Assembly (NCBI RefSeq): GCF_043195125.1
Contig: NZ_JBAFWR010000004.1
Source: NCEH01 sp043195125
GTDB taxonomy: Bacteria > Pseudomonadota > Alphaproteobacteria > Rhizobiales > Xanthobacteraceae
Length of the DNA: 64,000 nucleotides
Direction: 5' to 3' (one strand)
Shown in pieces: positions 17,890 through 26,172 of the stretch. The notes below the pieces were generated by a model. That model was not told the DNA's origin. It was given only the letters and a program-made list of their open reading frames with translations, and did no database searches. A program made the translations under genes and the position numbers. Numbering within the stretch: the stretch's first letter is position 1; each line of letters opens with the position of its first letter.

Positions 17890-19137
17890 CTATCGCGCCG
17901 CGCTCATGGATTGGAGCACCGCCTCGCTCGGCCAGCAATCCACCTTGAGCCCGGCGGATTTCTGATAGGCACCCAGCGCCGCGCGGGTCAGCATACCGGC
18001 CTTGCCGTCGATCTTATCGCCATAGAGGCCGATCCGCGTCAGATGCTTCTGCATCGCCTCCACCGCGGTCGTGCGCATCTGCGTGGACGCCGCCCAGGGG
18101 GTCGCGAACGGCTGCGGAGTCACCATGCGATCGGACAGATGGCCGACGAACAGCACATAGAGATCGGAGAAATTATACTGCTTGATCACGAAGTAATTCT
18201 TCGTGGTGAGGAACGAGGGGCCGTAGATCCCCTCGGGCTGGAGCAGCGAGGCGGGCTGCCCGAGCTCGGCGGACGAGGGCGAAGCCCCGCCCACGGGCAC
18301 GAAGCCCGCGCGCAGCCACTCGCCCATCGGCCGCTGGACCTCGGGGACCCCAAGCGTGCAATCGGCGTTGGCCGGCGCGCGCACCTCATAGGCCCAGCGC
18401 AGGCCCGGTTGCCAGCCCTTGTCGGCCAATTGCTTGGCGGCGGAGGCCAACGCGTCGGGCACTGAATGCCAGATGTCGACCCTCCCGCTGCCGTCCAGAT
18501 CGACACCGTGCTTGTAATATTCGGACGGCAGGAATTGCGTCAGGCCCGTGGCGCCGGCCCAGGACGAGCGAAACTCCTTGCGCGTCACCGCGCCTTCGTC
18601 GAGGATTCTCAGCGCGAGAATGAATTCCTCGCGATACTGATCCTTGCGCCGCCCCACATAAGCCTGCGTTGCCACCACGCGCAGCGTGTCATAGGGGTCG
18701 GTATAGCGGCCGAAATCAGTCTCTCGGCCCCAGATCGCGAGCACCATGGTGGCCGGCACGCCGAATTGCCGTTCGATCTGGTCGAGCGCGGCGCGGTGCT
18801 TCTGCATCAGCCGCTGCCCTTCCACAGCCAGCCGCGCGATGGTGGCCTCCTTCACATAGTCCGCCGGCACCTGGACGAATTCGGCCTGCGCCCGCGCCCC
18901 GGTCACGGGCCGCCCCGGCAGGGCGAGGTCGGGCAGCTTGTAGTCCGGTTCGAGGCCGCGCGTTTCGCGCTCGAACGTCGCGCGCGAAACCCCGGCCGCC
19001 TGCGCCTCGGGCCAGAGCGAGGCGATGAATTGCGCGAAGGCAGCATCCGCCGCATGGGCGATGGATGGCAGGCCCAGAGCCACGGCCAGCAGGGCGAGAA
19101 GGATGATGCGGCAAGCTGATTGCACGGAACCGCTCAT
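17890..19137 (-). CDS. Lytic murein transglycosylase (MltB type) with peptidoglycan-binding domain
   Basis: Periplasmic enzyme cleaving the MurNAc-GlcNAc bond with formation of anhydro-MurNAc. The 415-residue protein starts with a signal peptide (IILLALLAVALGL, cleaved after AHA). The catalytic domain (about 35-330) shows VLAIWGRETDFGRY, whose Glu is the expected catalytic acid, and SSWAGATGLTQFLPSEYYK. A PG_binding_1 domain follows (about 350-410), with IGLYGDKIDGKAGMLTRAAL. The start at MSGSVQSA is chosen for the signal peptide; its ribosome site is poor. It sits between murU and addB in a cluster that includes wall-recycling genes. Confidence 0.92.
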   Translation of the reverse strand: MSGSVQSACRIILLALLAVALGLPSIAHAADAAFAQFIASLWPEAQAAGVSRATFERETRGLEPDYKLPDLALPGRPVTGARAQAEFVQVPADYVKEATIARLAVEGQRLMQKHRAALDQIERQFGVPATMVLAIWGRETDFGRYTDPYDTLRVVATQAYVGRRKDQYREEFILALRILDEGAVTRKEFRSSWAGATGLTQFLPSEYYKHGVDLDGSGRVDIWHSVPDALASAAKQLADKGWQPGLRWAYEVRAPANADCTLGVPEVQRPMGEWLRAGFVPVGGASPSSAELGQPASLLQPEGIYGPSFLTTKNYFVIKQYNFSDLYVLFVGHLSDRMVTPQPFATPWAASTQMRTTAVEAMQKHLTRIGLYGDKIDGKAGMLTRAALGAYQKSAGLKVDCWPSEAVLQSMSAAR

Positions 19138-19235
19138 TCCTTGGGATCCAGATGATGCATGGGCAAGGCTAGCACGCAGCGGTCCGATCGTGAACGCCGC
19201 GGGGAGCCAGCCGGCACGCCGCACGGTTCCAAGGA

Positions 19236-19958
19236 TTAGTCGCTCGAGCGGCGGATCGCCTCTTCCGCGGCGGGAATCGCGTCGGGAGTGCCGACATGCA
19301 TCCAGAGGCCTTCCAGCCGCAGGCCGAACAGGCGCCCCGCCTCGCCGGCGCGATCGAAGATGGCATTGAGCGAGAACGGCCCCTGCGGCGCGCCCTCGAA
19401 CAAAGCGGGCGCGAGAATGCAGGCGCCGGCATAGATGAAGGGCGCCACCATGCGCTCGCTGCGGCGGGCGAGCCGGCCCTCGGCGTCCATGGTGAAATCG
19501 CCGGTGCCGTCATAGCCGATGGAGAGCGCGCTCGCCGCCACCAGCAGCAGCGCGTCCATGCGGGCGGGATCGAACTGGTGCTGCAAACGCACCAGGTTCG
19601 GCGTCACGCCCTCGATCCAGATGGTATCGGAATTGATCACAATGAACGGTGCATCCCCGAGCAGGGGCAGCGCGTTCTTCACCCCGCCGCCGGTATCCAG
19701 CAGAAGGCCGCGCTCGTCGCGGATGTGCAGGTGGGGCGGCGCGGTGCGGGTCGCGAGGTGCGCCTCCAGCAGGTCCGCGTGGTGATGCACGTTCACCACC
19801 GCGTCGCGGATCTCCGCGGCCTCCAGCCGGTCGAGCACGTGGTCGATCAGCGGGCGTCCCGCGACCTTGACCAGCGGCTTGGGAATGGTCTCGGTGAGCG
19901 GACGCATGCGCGTGCCCATGCCGGCGGCGAGCACCATGGCTTTTTGAACGGTCGTCAC
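19236..19958 (-). CDS. murU: Nucleotidyltransferase, probable N-acetylmuramate 1-phosphate uridylyltransferase
   Basis: Sugar-nucleotide transferase of 240 residues with the signature MVLAAGMGTRMRPLTETIPKPLV and GGGVKNALPLLGDAPF. In cell-wall recycling MurU makes UDP-MurNAc from MurNAc-1-phosphate. The pathway is inferred from the upstream gene, whose C-terminal half is an AmgK-type sugar kinase supplying that substrate. The GTG start overlaps the stop of the tsaE-amgK gene by four bases (GTGA), indicating coupling. The pairing tsaE/amgK-murU is widespread in alphaproteobacteria. Confidence 0.88.
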   Translation of the reverse strand: MTTVQKAMVLAAGMGTRMRPLTETIPKPLVKVAGRPLIDHVLDRLEAAEIRDAVVNVHHHADLLEAHLATRTAPPHLHIRDERGLLLDTGGGVKNALPLLGDAPFIVINSDTIWIEGVTPNLVRLQHQFDPARMDALLLVAASALSIGYDGTGDFTMDAEGRLARRSERMVAPFIYAGACILAPALFEGAPQGPFSLNAIFDRAGEAGRLFGLRLEGLWMHVGTPDAIPAAEEAIRRSSD

Positions 19959-21508
19959 GTCTGAAGGTCCTTAGATGGCAGAACAGCCTCGTACCACATG
20001 CGCAACGAACCGAGTTCCTGATGCCCGAGACAACGCGCAAGGTAGCGCCTAACCCGAGGAAGATGACGCAGATATTGCGGTTTCCCGTCGCGCTGGTGGA
20101 GACGGGTGAAAATTCCGAGAATCTTGGTCGCCCGCTGCGCGCCCATCAGCGCATAGAGATGGGTGAAGGCGCGCGCATCGAAGGTGGGATCCACCTCGCG
20201 CCTTTGCGCCACATAATGGCCGACGAGATGCAACTCGAGGGTCTCGGGAATATCCACCCGCGCGTCCTGGGCCAGGGACGCGAGGTCGTAGGCCGCCGGC
20301 CCCAGCACAGCGTCCTGGAAATCGATCAGCCCCATGCGCTGGAGCCCCTCGCGCTGCGGCAGCCAGATCAGGTTCGGGGAATGGTAGTCGCGCAGCACCC
20401 AGGTCTGCGGCTCGTTGAGCACCGGGCTCAGGGCATTGCGCCAGAGCATCAGGAATTCGTCGCGCACCACCGCATCGGCGCGCACATTGCGGAACGGCAG
20501 ATACCAGTCGAGCATCAGTTCCAGCTCGATCAGGAACGCCTCGACCCCATAGACCGGCAGCACGTATTCGCTTTGCGGAGCGATGTGCAGCACGTGCGGC
20601 AGCGCGCGTGTGTGCAGGGCAGCCAGCACCTCCGCCGCGACCTCATAACGTTCCTTGATGGGCTCGGGCGGACTTCCGCCGAGAACACCGCCGTCACCGA
20701 GATCCTCGATCACCAGCAGGCCCCGGTCGAGGTCGGCGGCATAGATCTGCGGCGCGGAGAAGCCTTGCGCCCGCAGGCCCCGCGCCACGGCAACGAAGGC
20801 ACGCACGTCCTCCGCCAGATGGGCAAGGCGGCTGTATGGCAGACCGCGCCGGATCGGCGGGCCGTCGGGCCGGCGCGGCGCGTTCATCAGCACCGCCGAG
20901 CGATCCGGCAGCACGAGGCGCGCATAGGAACGGCTCGAGGCATCGCCCTGCATAAAGCGCCGCTCCGCCGCGCCGAAGCCGGAGGCATCGATCAACAGTT
21001 CCGACACGTGGAGGCGGTCCAGACGCTCGATGAATTCCCCGCTTCCGGACAGGATTACCCGCCGCCCCTCCGGGCCGAGATCCGGCGCGAGATCAAATTC
21101 CAGGATCAACCGGTCAGCGGCGAGACGCTCGGCCGCCCGGTCGGGCCATTCGACGATGACGATGGCATCGGCGGAAAGTTCATCCCAGCCGAGTTCGTCC
21201 AGTTCGTCCGGGTCCTCGACGCGGTAGAGATCGGCATGGACCACCTTCACCCGCGCGAACTCATAGCCCACGAGGACGGAGAAGGTGGGGCTCGGCACCT
21301 CCAGCAGCGGATCATCCGCAAGCACCCGCACCAGGGCACGGGCGAAGGCTGTCTTGCCTGCGCCGAGATCGCCGCGCAACGCCACCAGATCCCCCGGCGC
21401 CAGCCAGGGCGCAAGCAGCGCCGCCAACTGGCCCGTCGCCTGCAGATCCGAAAGGTCCATGCGGAAGGCATTGGGGAGGCCGGGAACACGGGAAATCAGG
21501 GGGCTCAT
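19955..21508 (-). CDS. Fusion of tRNA t6A ATPase TsaE and AmgK-type aminoglycoside-phosphotransferase-fold kinase
   Basis: Two enzymes in one 517-residue chain. Residues about 15-165 are TsaE, the ATPase required for t6A37 tRNA modification, with Walker A GDLGAGKT at 46-53, PSPTFSVLVGYE and HADLYRVEDPDELDELGW. Residues about 175-517 are an APH-fold kinase resembling AmgK, which phosphorylates MurNAc/GlcNAc at C1. The catalytic loop LRDYHSPNLIW has Asp374, and LIDFQDAVLGP is the metal-binding segment. The start ATG overlaps the kinase gene upstream (ATGA). Fusion joins translation fidelity with wall recycling; such fusions occur in Rhizobiales. The AmgK role is inferred from the adjacent murU. 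Confidence 0.9.
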   Translation of the reverse strand: MSPLISRVPGLPNAFRMDLSDLQATGQLAALLAPWLAPGDLVALRGDLGAGKTAFARALVRVLADDPLLEVPSPTFSVLVGYEFARVKVVHADLYRVEDPDELDELGWDELSADAIVIVEWPDRAAERLAADRLILEFDLAPDLGPEGRRVILSGSGEFIERLDRLHVSELLIDASGFGAAERRFMQGDASSRSYARLVLPDRSAVLMNAPRRPDGPPIRRGLPYSRLAHLAEDVRAFVAVARGLRAQGFSAPQIYAADLDRGLLVIEDLGDGGVLGGSPPEPIKERYEVAAEVLAALHTRALPHVLHIAPQSEYVLPVYGVEAFLIELELMLDWYLPFRNVRADAVVRDEFLMLWRNALSPVLNEPQTWVLRDYHSPNLIWLPQREGLQRMGLIDFQDAVLGPAAYDLASLAQDARVDIPETLELHLVGHYVAQRREVDPTFDARAFTHLYALMGAQRATKILGIFTRLHQRDGKPQYLRHLPRVRRYLARCLGHQELGSLRMWYEAVLPSKDLQT

Positions 21509-24078
21509 TCCGCAGCCTCATCGCGGCGCGCCGCCGCAAGGGGAAACCGGCACACGGCGCGCGCGCCGCCGCCCTCGGCCGTGGCGAGCGAGACGGAGCC
21601 ACCGTGCAATTCCATGAACGAGCGCACCAGCGAGAGGCCGAGGCCCACCCCGCCGTGCTCGGCGCCGGCGCCATGGGTTTCGAACCGCTCGAACACCTTG
21701 CCCGCGATCTCGCCCGAAATGCCCGGCCCCTGGTCGCGCACCTCCACGTTCAACGCGCCCTCGGTGCGTCGCGCGCTCAGCGTCACGACGCCGTGGGGCG
21801 GCGAGACCGCGATGGCGTTGGACAGCAGGTTGAACAGGATCTGCCGCACCCGCCGCCGGTCCGCCGTGAAGGTACCGATCTCGGCCGGGGCGTCGATCTG
21901 CAGGCTCACCTGCCGTTCGGCCAGGAGGTCGCGCACCGCCTCGCCCACCGCTTCCAAGGTCGCGCGCACGTCCACCTCGCCGAGATCGAGCGCCATGGCC
22001 CCCGCATCGATGCTGGCGAGGTCCAGAATGTCGTCGATCAGGGCGCGCAGCGCGTCCGAGGACTGGCGCACATGGTCGAGGAATTCCAGCTGCTTGCCGT
22101 TGAGTGGGCCGACGCTCGGCTCGCCGAGCATGTGGGAATAGCCGATCAGCGTGTTGAGCGGCGTGCGCAGATGGTAGGAGACATGGCGGACGAACGCATT
22201 CTTCAGCGCGTCGGCGGCTTCCAGCGCCTCGTTGCGCTCGATCAGCGCCCGCTCCACCTTCACGCTGTCGGTCACGTCTCGGAAGGTCACGAGCGTGCCG
22301 CCGTCGGGTAAGGGCTGGGCGGCGCCGTCGAGCACCAGCCCGTCCACGCGCTCCATGCGCAGATGGGTGCCGCTGCGATGTTCGAGCGCCGTAACCACGG
22401 CGCGGATGCGCGCCCAGCTGTCGAGGTCGGCATGGAGCGGCCGGCACATGGCGGCGACCGCATCGATATGCGGCTTGTCGCTCAGCGCCTGGGCGCTCAG
22501 CGACAAGAGCGACAGGAAGGCGTGGTTGTGAAGCCGCAGCTTGCCGTCGCTGCCGAACACGGCCACCGCCTCGGCCAGTTCGTCCAGCGTCTCGCCCTGG
22601 ATGCGGATCAGGCTGTTGTAGCGGCTCTCCAGCGCCATATGTTCGGAGACATCCTCGAACAGATAGGTGATGCCGCCCTCGGCATTGGGGGTGACCACCA
22701 CGCGCAGCATCTGCCCGCCCGGCAGGTGCCACCAATCGTGGATCGGCTCCAGCGCCCGATAGGCCTCGCGCAATTGCTCGCGCCAGGCGCGGAAGTCCGC
22801 CTGCTCGGGCACCTTGCGGGCGGTGCGCAGGGTCTCGAGGATCTCGCTCTCGGTGGGGCGCGTGTCGAGGAACGCGGCATCCAGGCCGAACAGGCCCTCA
22901 TAGGCGGAATTGTGGAACGCCAGGCGCTCGTCGGCGCCGAACATCACCACGGCGGTGGCCAATTGGTCGAGCGTACGGCGATGGGCGGCGATGGTATGCG
23001 CCACCTCGGCGCGCGCCGCCTCCGCCTCCGTGATGTCGATGGCGAGGCCGCCGGCGCCGGCGGGGTCGTCCACCTCCAGCACCTCCAGCACGCGCCTGTG
23101 CCCGCCCACCACGAGCCGCGCCCGCGTCTGATAAGGCTTGCCGTCCCGGCGCGTGGCAGCGGCCGATTCCCGTGCGCTGAGGTCCAGCAATTCCATGCCG
23201 CGTCCCACCGCCTCCTCGGGCGTGGGCGCGCCCACGGCTTGGGCGAAGGCCGAATTGGTCCGCATCAGCGCACCGGCCTTGTTGCGCAGCCAGACGGGAA
23301 ACGGTGCGGCGGCGAACAGGGCGGCAAGGATGCCGCGCGCGGTATCCTCTTCCTGCACGCGCTCGGCCTGCGCCCCCGCCATGGGCGCGGTCCGCACGCT
23401 CAGCATGCGGCTGCCGTCGTGGGCGCGGCCCTCGGCGATCCAGTGGGCGCCGTCGGGGCCGGTCAGCGGAAGCGTGAAGGCGCGCCCCTGCCCGCGCAGG
23501 GCTTCCAGCGGCGCGGCAAGCGCGGCCGCGGCCGGTGCACCGAGCCAGGGTGCGAAATCCAGCCGGACCAGATCTTCCGAGGGCTTTCCGCCGGAGGGGA
23601 TCTGGCGGTCCAGCACGGCTGCGGCGCCGAGCAGATGGGGCAGCGGGTCGCCCACCACCCAAAGCACGGTGCCGAGCGTATCTCCGGCAAGCAGGCTCTT
23701 CACCGCATAGGCATCGGCCCGCGCGTGCGCCGCACTGCGCAAGGCGGCCTTTTCGCTGCGCGAGATGCGCCCGAGCCAGAAACTGCACGCGACGGCCATC
23801 ACCACCGCAGCCGCAAGCCCACCGATGCCGAGCGCACTCAGCAGCACCACATTGGAATCGAGATTGCCAAATGCCGCTGCGGAGGCGTGAGCCGTGCCGC
23901 CCGCCAGCACCGAACCGCACAGGAGGCCGCGGGCAAAGTGGCGGAGGGAAGCCCGGCGGAAGGTCCGGGCCAGAAGCGGCGCCCGAGGCACGGGCGCCAG
24001 TGCACGCACGGCCGATCGCGCGCGCGCCGAAGCAACGCCTGCGGCCTTCGCGGCCCTGTCCGCAGGTCCACCCTCCAT
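21505..24078 (-). CDS. divL: DivL-like multi-PAS histidine-kinase homolog with Tyr in place of the H-box His
   Basis: Membrane-anchored kinase-fold protein of 857 residues. It has one or two N-terminal hydrophobic segments (about 50-105), about three PAS-like domains (roughly 250-610), then dimerisation and HATPase domains (625-850). The phospho-accepting position reads HVSYHLRTPLN, so Tyr635 replaces the usual His of SHELRTPL. The ATP-binding domain looks intact (LLSNAI, DQGPGISGEI, GVGLGLSLVRSFM). In Caulobacter DivL the same His-to-Tyr change converts the protein into a DivK-responsive regulator of CckA in cell-cycle control. Gene order divL-like/tsaE/murU/addB/addA/trxA also fits rhizobial genomes. 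The orthology is inference from motif and context. Confidence 0.8.
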   Translation of the reverse strand: MEGGPADRAAKAAGVASARARSAVRALAPVPRAPLLARTFRRASLRHFARGLLCGSVLAGGTAHASAAAFGNLDSNVVLLSALGIGGLAAAVVMAVACSFWLGRISRSEKAALRSAAHARADAYAVKSLLAGDTLGTVLWVVGDPLPHLLGAAAVLDRQIPSGGKPSEDLVRLDFAPWLGAPAAAALAAPLEALRGQGRAFTLPLTGPDGAHWIAEGRAHDGSRMLSVRTAPMAGAQAERVQEEDTARGILAALFAAAPFPVWLRNKAGALMRTNSAFAQAVGAPTPEEAVGRGMELLDLSARESAAATRRDGKPYQTRARLVVGGHRRVLEVLEVDDPAGAGGLAIDITEAEAARAEVAHTIAAHRRTLDQLATAVVMFGADERLAFHNSAYEGLFGLDAAFLDTRPTESEILETLRTARKVPEQADFRAWREQLREAYRALEPIHDWWHLPGGQMLRVVVTPNAEGGITYLFEDVSEHMALESRYNSLIRIQGETLDELAEAVAVFGSDGKLRLHNHAFLSLLSLSAQALSDKPHIDAVAAMCRPLHADLDSWARIRAVVTALEHRSGTHLRMERVDGLVLDGAAQPLPDGGTLVTFRDVTDSVKVERALIERNEALEAADALKNAFVRHVSYHLRTPLNTLIGYSHMLGEPSVGPLNGKQLEFLDHVRQSSDALRALIDDILDLASIDAGAMALDLGEVDVRATLEAVGEAVRDLLAERQVSLQIDAPAEIGTFTADRRRVRQILFNLLSNAIAVSPPHGVVTLSARRTEGALNVEVRDQGPGISGEIAGKVFERFETHGAGAEHGGVGLGLSLVRSFMELHGGSVSLATAEGGGARAVCRFPLAAARRDEAAE

Positions 24079-24178
24079 GCGCTCTCGCGACCTCCCTCAG
24101 CCGGCGCCCCGCCACGGGCGCCCTTCGGCCGGCGCCGAATCACTTTCGACTTTAGCGAAGCCGCCCGGTGCGGAGAAG

Positions 24179-24202
24179 AAGGCGCCGCGCGTACGGCGCC
24201 TT
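24179..24202 (-). terminator. Hairpin downstream of cysK
   Basis: AAGGCGCCG at 24179-24187 pairs perfectly with CGGCGCCTT at 24194-24202 around a six-base loop. It starts just after the cysK stop codon on the minus strand, with a short T-containing tail, and separates cysK from the divL-like gene. Confidence 0.75.
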
Positions 24203-24206
24203 GCGC

Positions 24207-25187
24207 TCAGAGTCCTTCGAACAGAGCGGTGGAGAGGTAGCGCTCCGCAAACGACGGGACAATGGCGACGATGACCTTGCCGGCATAGTCCGGCCGCGCG
24301 CCGAGTTCCAGCGCCGCAGCAATCGCCGCGCCGGAGGAAATGCCGCCGGGAATGCCCTCATAGCGGGCAAGCGCGCGGGCGGTGTCGAACGCGGTCTGGT
24401 TGCCCACCGTCACCACCTCGTCGATGACGCTGCGGTCCAGCACTTCCGGCACGAAGCCGGCGCCGATGCCCTGAATCTTGTGCGGGCCCGGCTGCCCGCC
24501 GGAGAGCACCGGGCTGTCCTCCGGCTCCACCGCCACCATTCGCAGCGAGGCCTTGCGCGGCTTCAGCACCTGACCGATGCCGGTGATGGTGCCGCCGGTG
24601 CCGACGCCGGAAACCACCACATCCACCTTGCCGTGCGTGTCGTTCCAGATTTCCTCGGCGGTGGTCTTGCGGTGGATGGCGGGGTTCGCCTTGTTCTTGA
24701 ACTGCTGCGGCATCACCGCCTTGGGCAGATCGCGCAGCAATTCCTCGGCCTTGCCGACGGCGCCCTTCATGCCGAGCTGGGCCGGGGTGAGCACCAGTTC
24801 GGCGCCGAGCAGCGCCAGCATCTTGCGGCGTTCCACCGACATGGATTCCGGCATCACCAGGATCAGCCGATAGCCGCGCGCGGCGGCGACGAAGGCCAGC
24901 GCGATGCCCGTGTTGCCCGAGGTGGGCTCCACCATCACCGTGTCGGCATCCAGCACGCCCTCGGCTTCCATGGCGTCCACCATGGCGACACCGATGCGGT
25001 CCTTCACGCTCGCGATGGGATTGAAGAACTCGAGCTTGGCGAGGATCTCGGCCTTCACGCCGCGCAATTGCGGGAGGCGCTGCAGGCGGACCAAGGGCGT
25101 ATCACCGATGGTCTGGGTGATCGAATCATACACCCGGCCACGGCCCGGAGCGATGTCGCCGGCCGGCTTGCTTGCCGATTCTGCCAT
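24207..25187 (-). CDS. cysK: Cysteine synthase A (O-acetylserine sulfhydrylase)
   Basis: PLP enzyme making cysteine from O-acetylserine and sulfide. The 326-residue protein has the PLP lysine in NPIASVKDR (Lys62), the substrate loop PTSGNTGIAL and the phosphate-binding loop GVGTGGTITG. It ends in PSFAERYLSTALF, where the family usually has PSFGERYLST. The start MAESASKPAG has a slightly extended N-terminus. It lies downstream of an Rrf2-family regulator gene on the same strand, a common arrangement for cysteine-responsive control, and is followed by a hairpin. Confidence 0.95.
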   Translation of the reverse strand: MAESASKPAGDIAPGRGRVYDSITQTIGDTPLVRLQRLPQLRGVKAEILAKLEFFNPIASVKDRIGVAMVDAMEAEGVLDADTVMVEPTSGNTGIALAFVAAARGYRLILVMPESMSVERRKMLALLGAELVLTPAQLGMKGAVGKAEELLRDLPKAVMPQQFKNKANPAIHRKTTAEEIWNDTHGKVDVVVSGVGTGGTITGIGQVLKPRKASLRMVAVEPEDSPVLSGGQPGPHKIQGIGAGFVPEVLDRSVIDEVVTVGNQTAFDTARALARYEGIPGGISSGAAIAAALELGARPDYAGKVIVAIVPSFAERYLSTALFEGL

Positions 25188-25241
25188 TGGATTCTCCCTC
25201 GATTGTCTCTTGGCGTCGCGCCCTGAGGGGCGCCGCCGGGT

Positions 25242-25682
25242 TCAGATGGTAAAGTCGATGCGATCGTGCTCGGAGCCATGGCCCTTGTCGTCCGCGGAGC
25301 GGCAGAGGTCTTCGAGCGTCACGGTGTCGAGCGCCTTATCGAACGTGTCCTCGGCGGAGGCGACAGCAGGCTGCACCACTTCCAGCACCAGCGGGGGAAG
25401 GATGATCTCCTTCTCCTCCTCGGCACCTTCCACCACGCGGACGATCTCGGCGACCGAGACGCGCCGGCGCTCACGCGCCAGCTCATAACCGCCGCGCGGG
25501 CCGCGCACCCCCTTCAGCACACCGGCATGCACCAGCGCCTGCAACACCGGCTCCAGCCGGCGGGGCGGCAAACCGTGGCGGGCGGCCAAGGCTTTCGCGG
25601 CAACGGGAACGCCACGGGCATGGACGGCGACATCCACGACGGCGGCGATGGCGAGCAAGCTTTTATCGGATAAACGCGGCAT
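25242..25682 (-). CDS. Rrf2 family transcriptional regulator
   Basis: Winged-helix regulator of 146 residues. The DNA-binding part shows LAIAAVVDVAVHARG, AAKALAARHGLPPRRLEPVLQALVHAGVL and KGVRGPRGGYELARE, the standard Rrf2 helix-turn-helix and wing. Only one cysteine is visible (in TLEDLCRSADD), so it lacks the three-cysteine cluster of IscR and RirA. A CymR-like protein-partner or ligand mode is therefore more likely, which fits its position directly upstream of cysK. The start MPRLSDKSLL is chosen because it begins the conserved domain. The dut stop lies ten bases upstream. Confidence 0.88.
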   Translation of the reverse strand: MPRLSDKSLLAIAAVVDVAVHARGVPVAAKALAARHGLPPRRLEPVLQALVHAGVLKGVRGPRGGYELARERRRVSVAEIVRVVEGAEEEKEIILPPLVLEVVQPAVASAEDTFDKALDTVTLEDLCRSADDKGHGSEHDRIDFTI

Positions 25683-25692
25683 GGGACTGTGG

Positions 25693-26172
25693 CTATCTCG
25701 ATCCGTGCGCCCCGTCGAGCCCTGTTGACCCAAAACCACCGGAGCCCCGTGCAGTTTCTCCCAATTTGCCGGATTCTTCCAGCAGAATATGCGTCACCGG
25801 CGCCACCACCATCTGCGCGATGCGCATGCCGCGGCTGATCTCTACCGGGGCATCTCCATGATTAATAAGGAGAACCAGAACTTCGCCGCGATAGTCGGCA
25901 TCGATCGTGCCCGGCGCGTTGAGCACCGTGACGCCGAATTTCAGCGCGAGGCCCGAGCGCGGACGCACCTGTGCCTCGAAGCCGGGCGGCAGAGCGAGGG
26001 ACAGGCCGGTGGGAATGGCCGCGCGCGTGCCGGGCTTCAGAACCAAGGGAGCATCGGCCGGCACGGCGGCCATGAGGTCCAGCCCGGCGGACGCGGCGGT
26101 CGCATAGGCCGGCAGCGGCAGGTCCGCCCCGTGGGGCAGGCGGAGGACGGGCACGCCGACCGCCGCGCTCAT
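25693..26172 (-). CDS. dut: dUTP diphosphatase
   Basis: Trimeric enzyme hydrolysing dUTP to dUMP, keeping uracil out of DNA and feeding dTMP synthesis. Length 159 residues. The family motifs are seen in order: SAGLDLMAAV, RPRSGLALKFGV, GTIDADYRGEV with the catalytic Asp, GMRIAQMVV and the C-terminal arm RGSGGFGSTG. The ATG start overlaps the coaBC stop by four bases (ATGA), so the two are coupled; coaBC-dut is a conserved pair. Confidence 0.96.
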   Translation of the reverse strand: MSAAVGVPVLRLPHGADLPLPAYATAASAGLDLMAAVPADAPLVLKPGTRAAIPTGLSLALPPGFEAQVRPRSGLALKFGVTVLNAPGTIDADYRGEVLVLLINHGDAPVEISRGMRIAQMVVAPVTHILLEESGKLGETARGSGGFGSTGLDGAHGSR

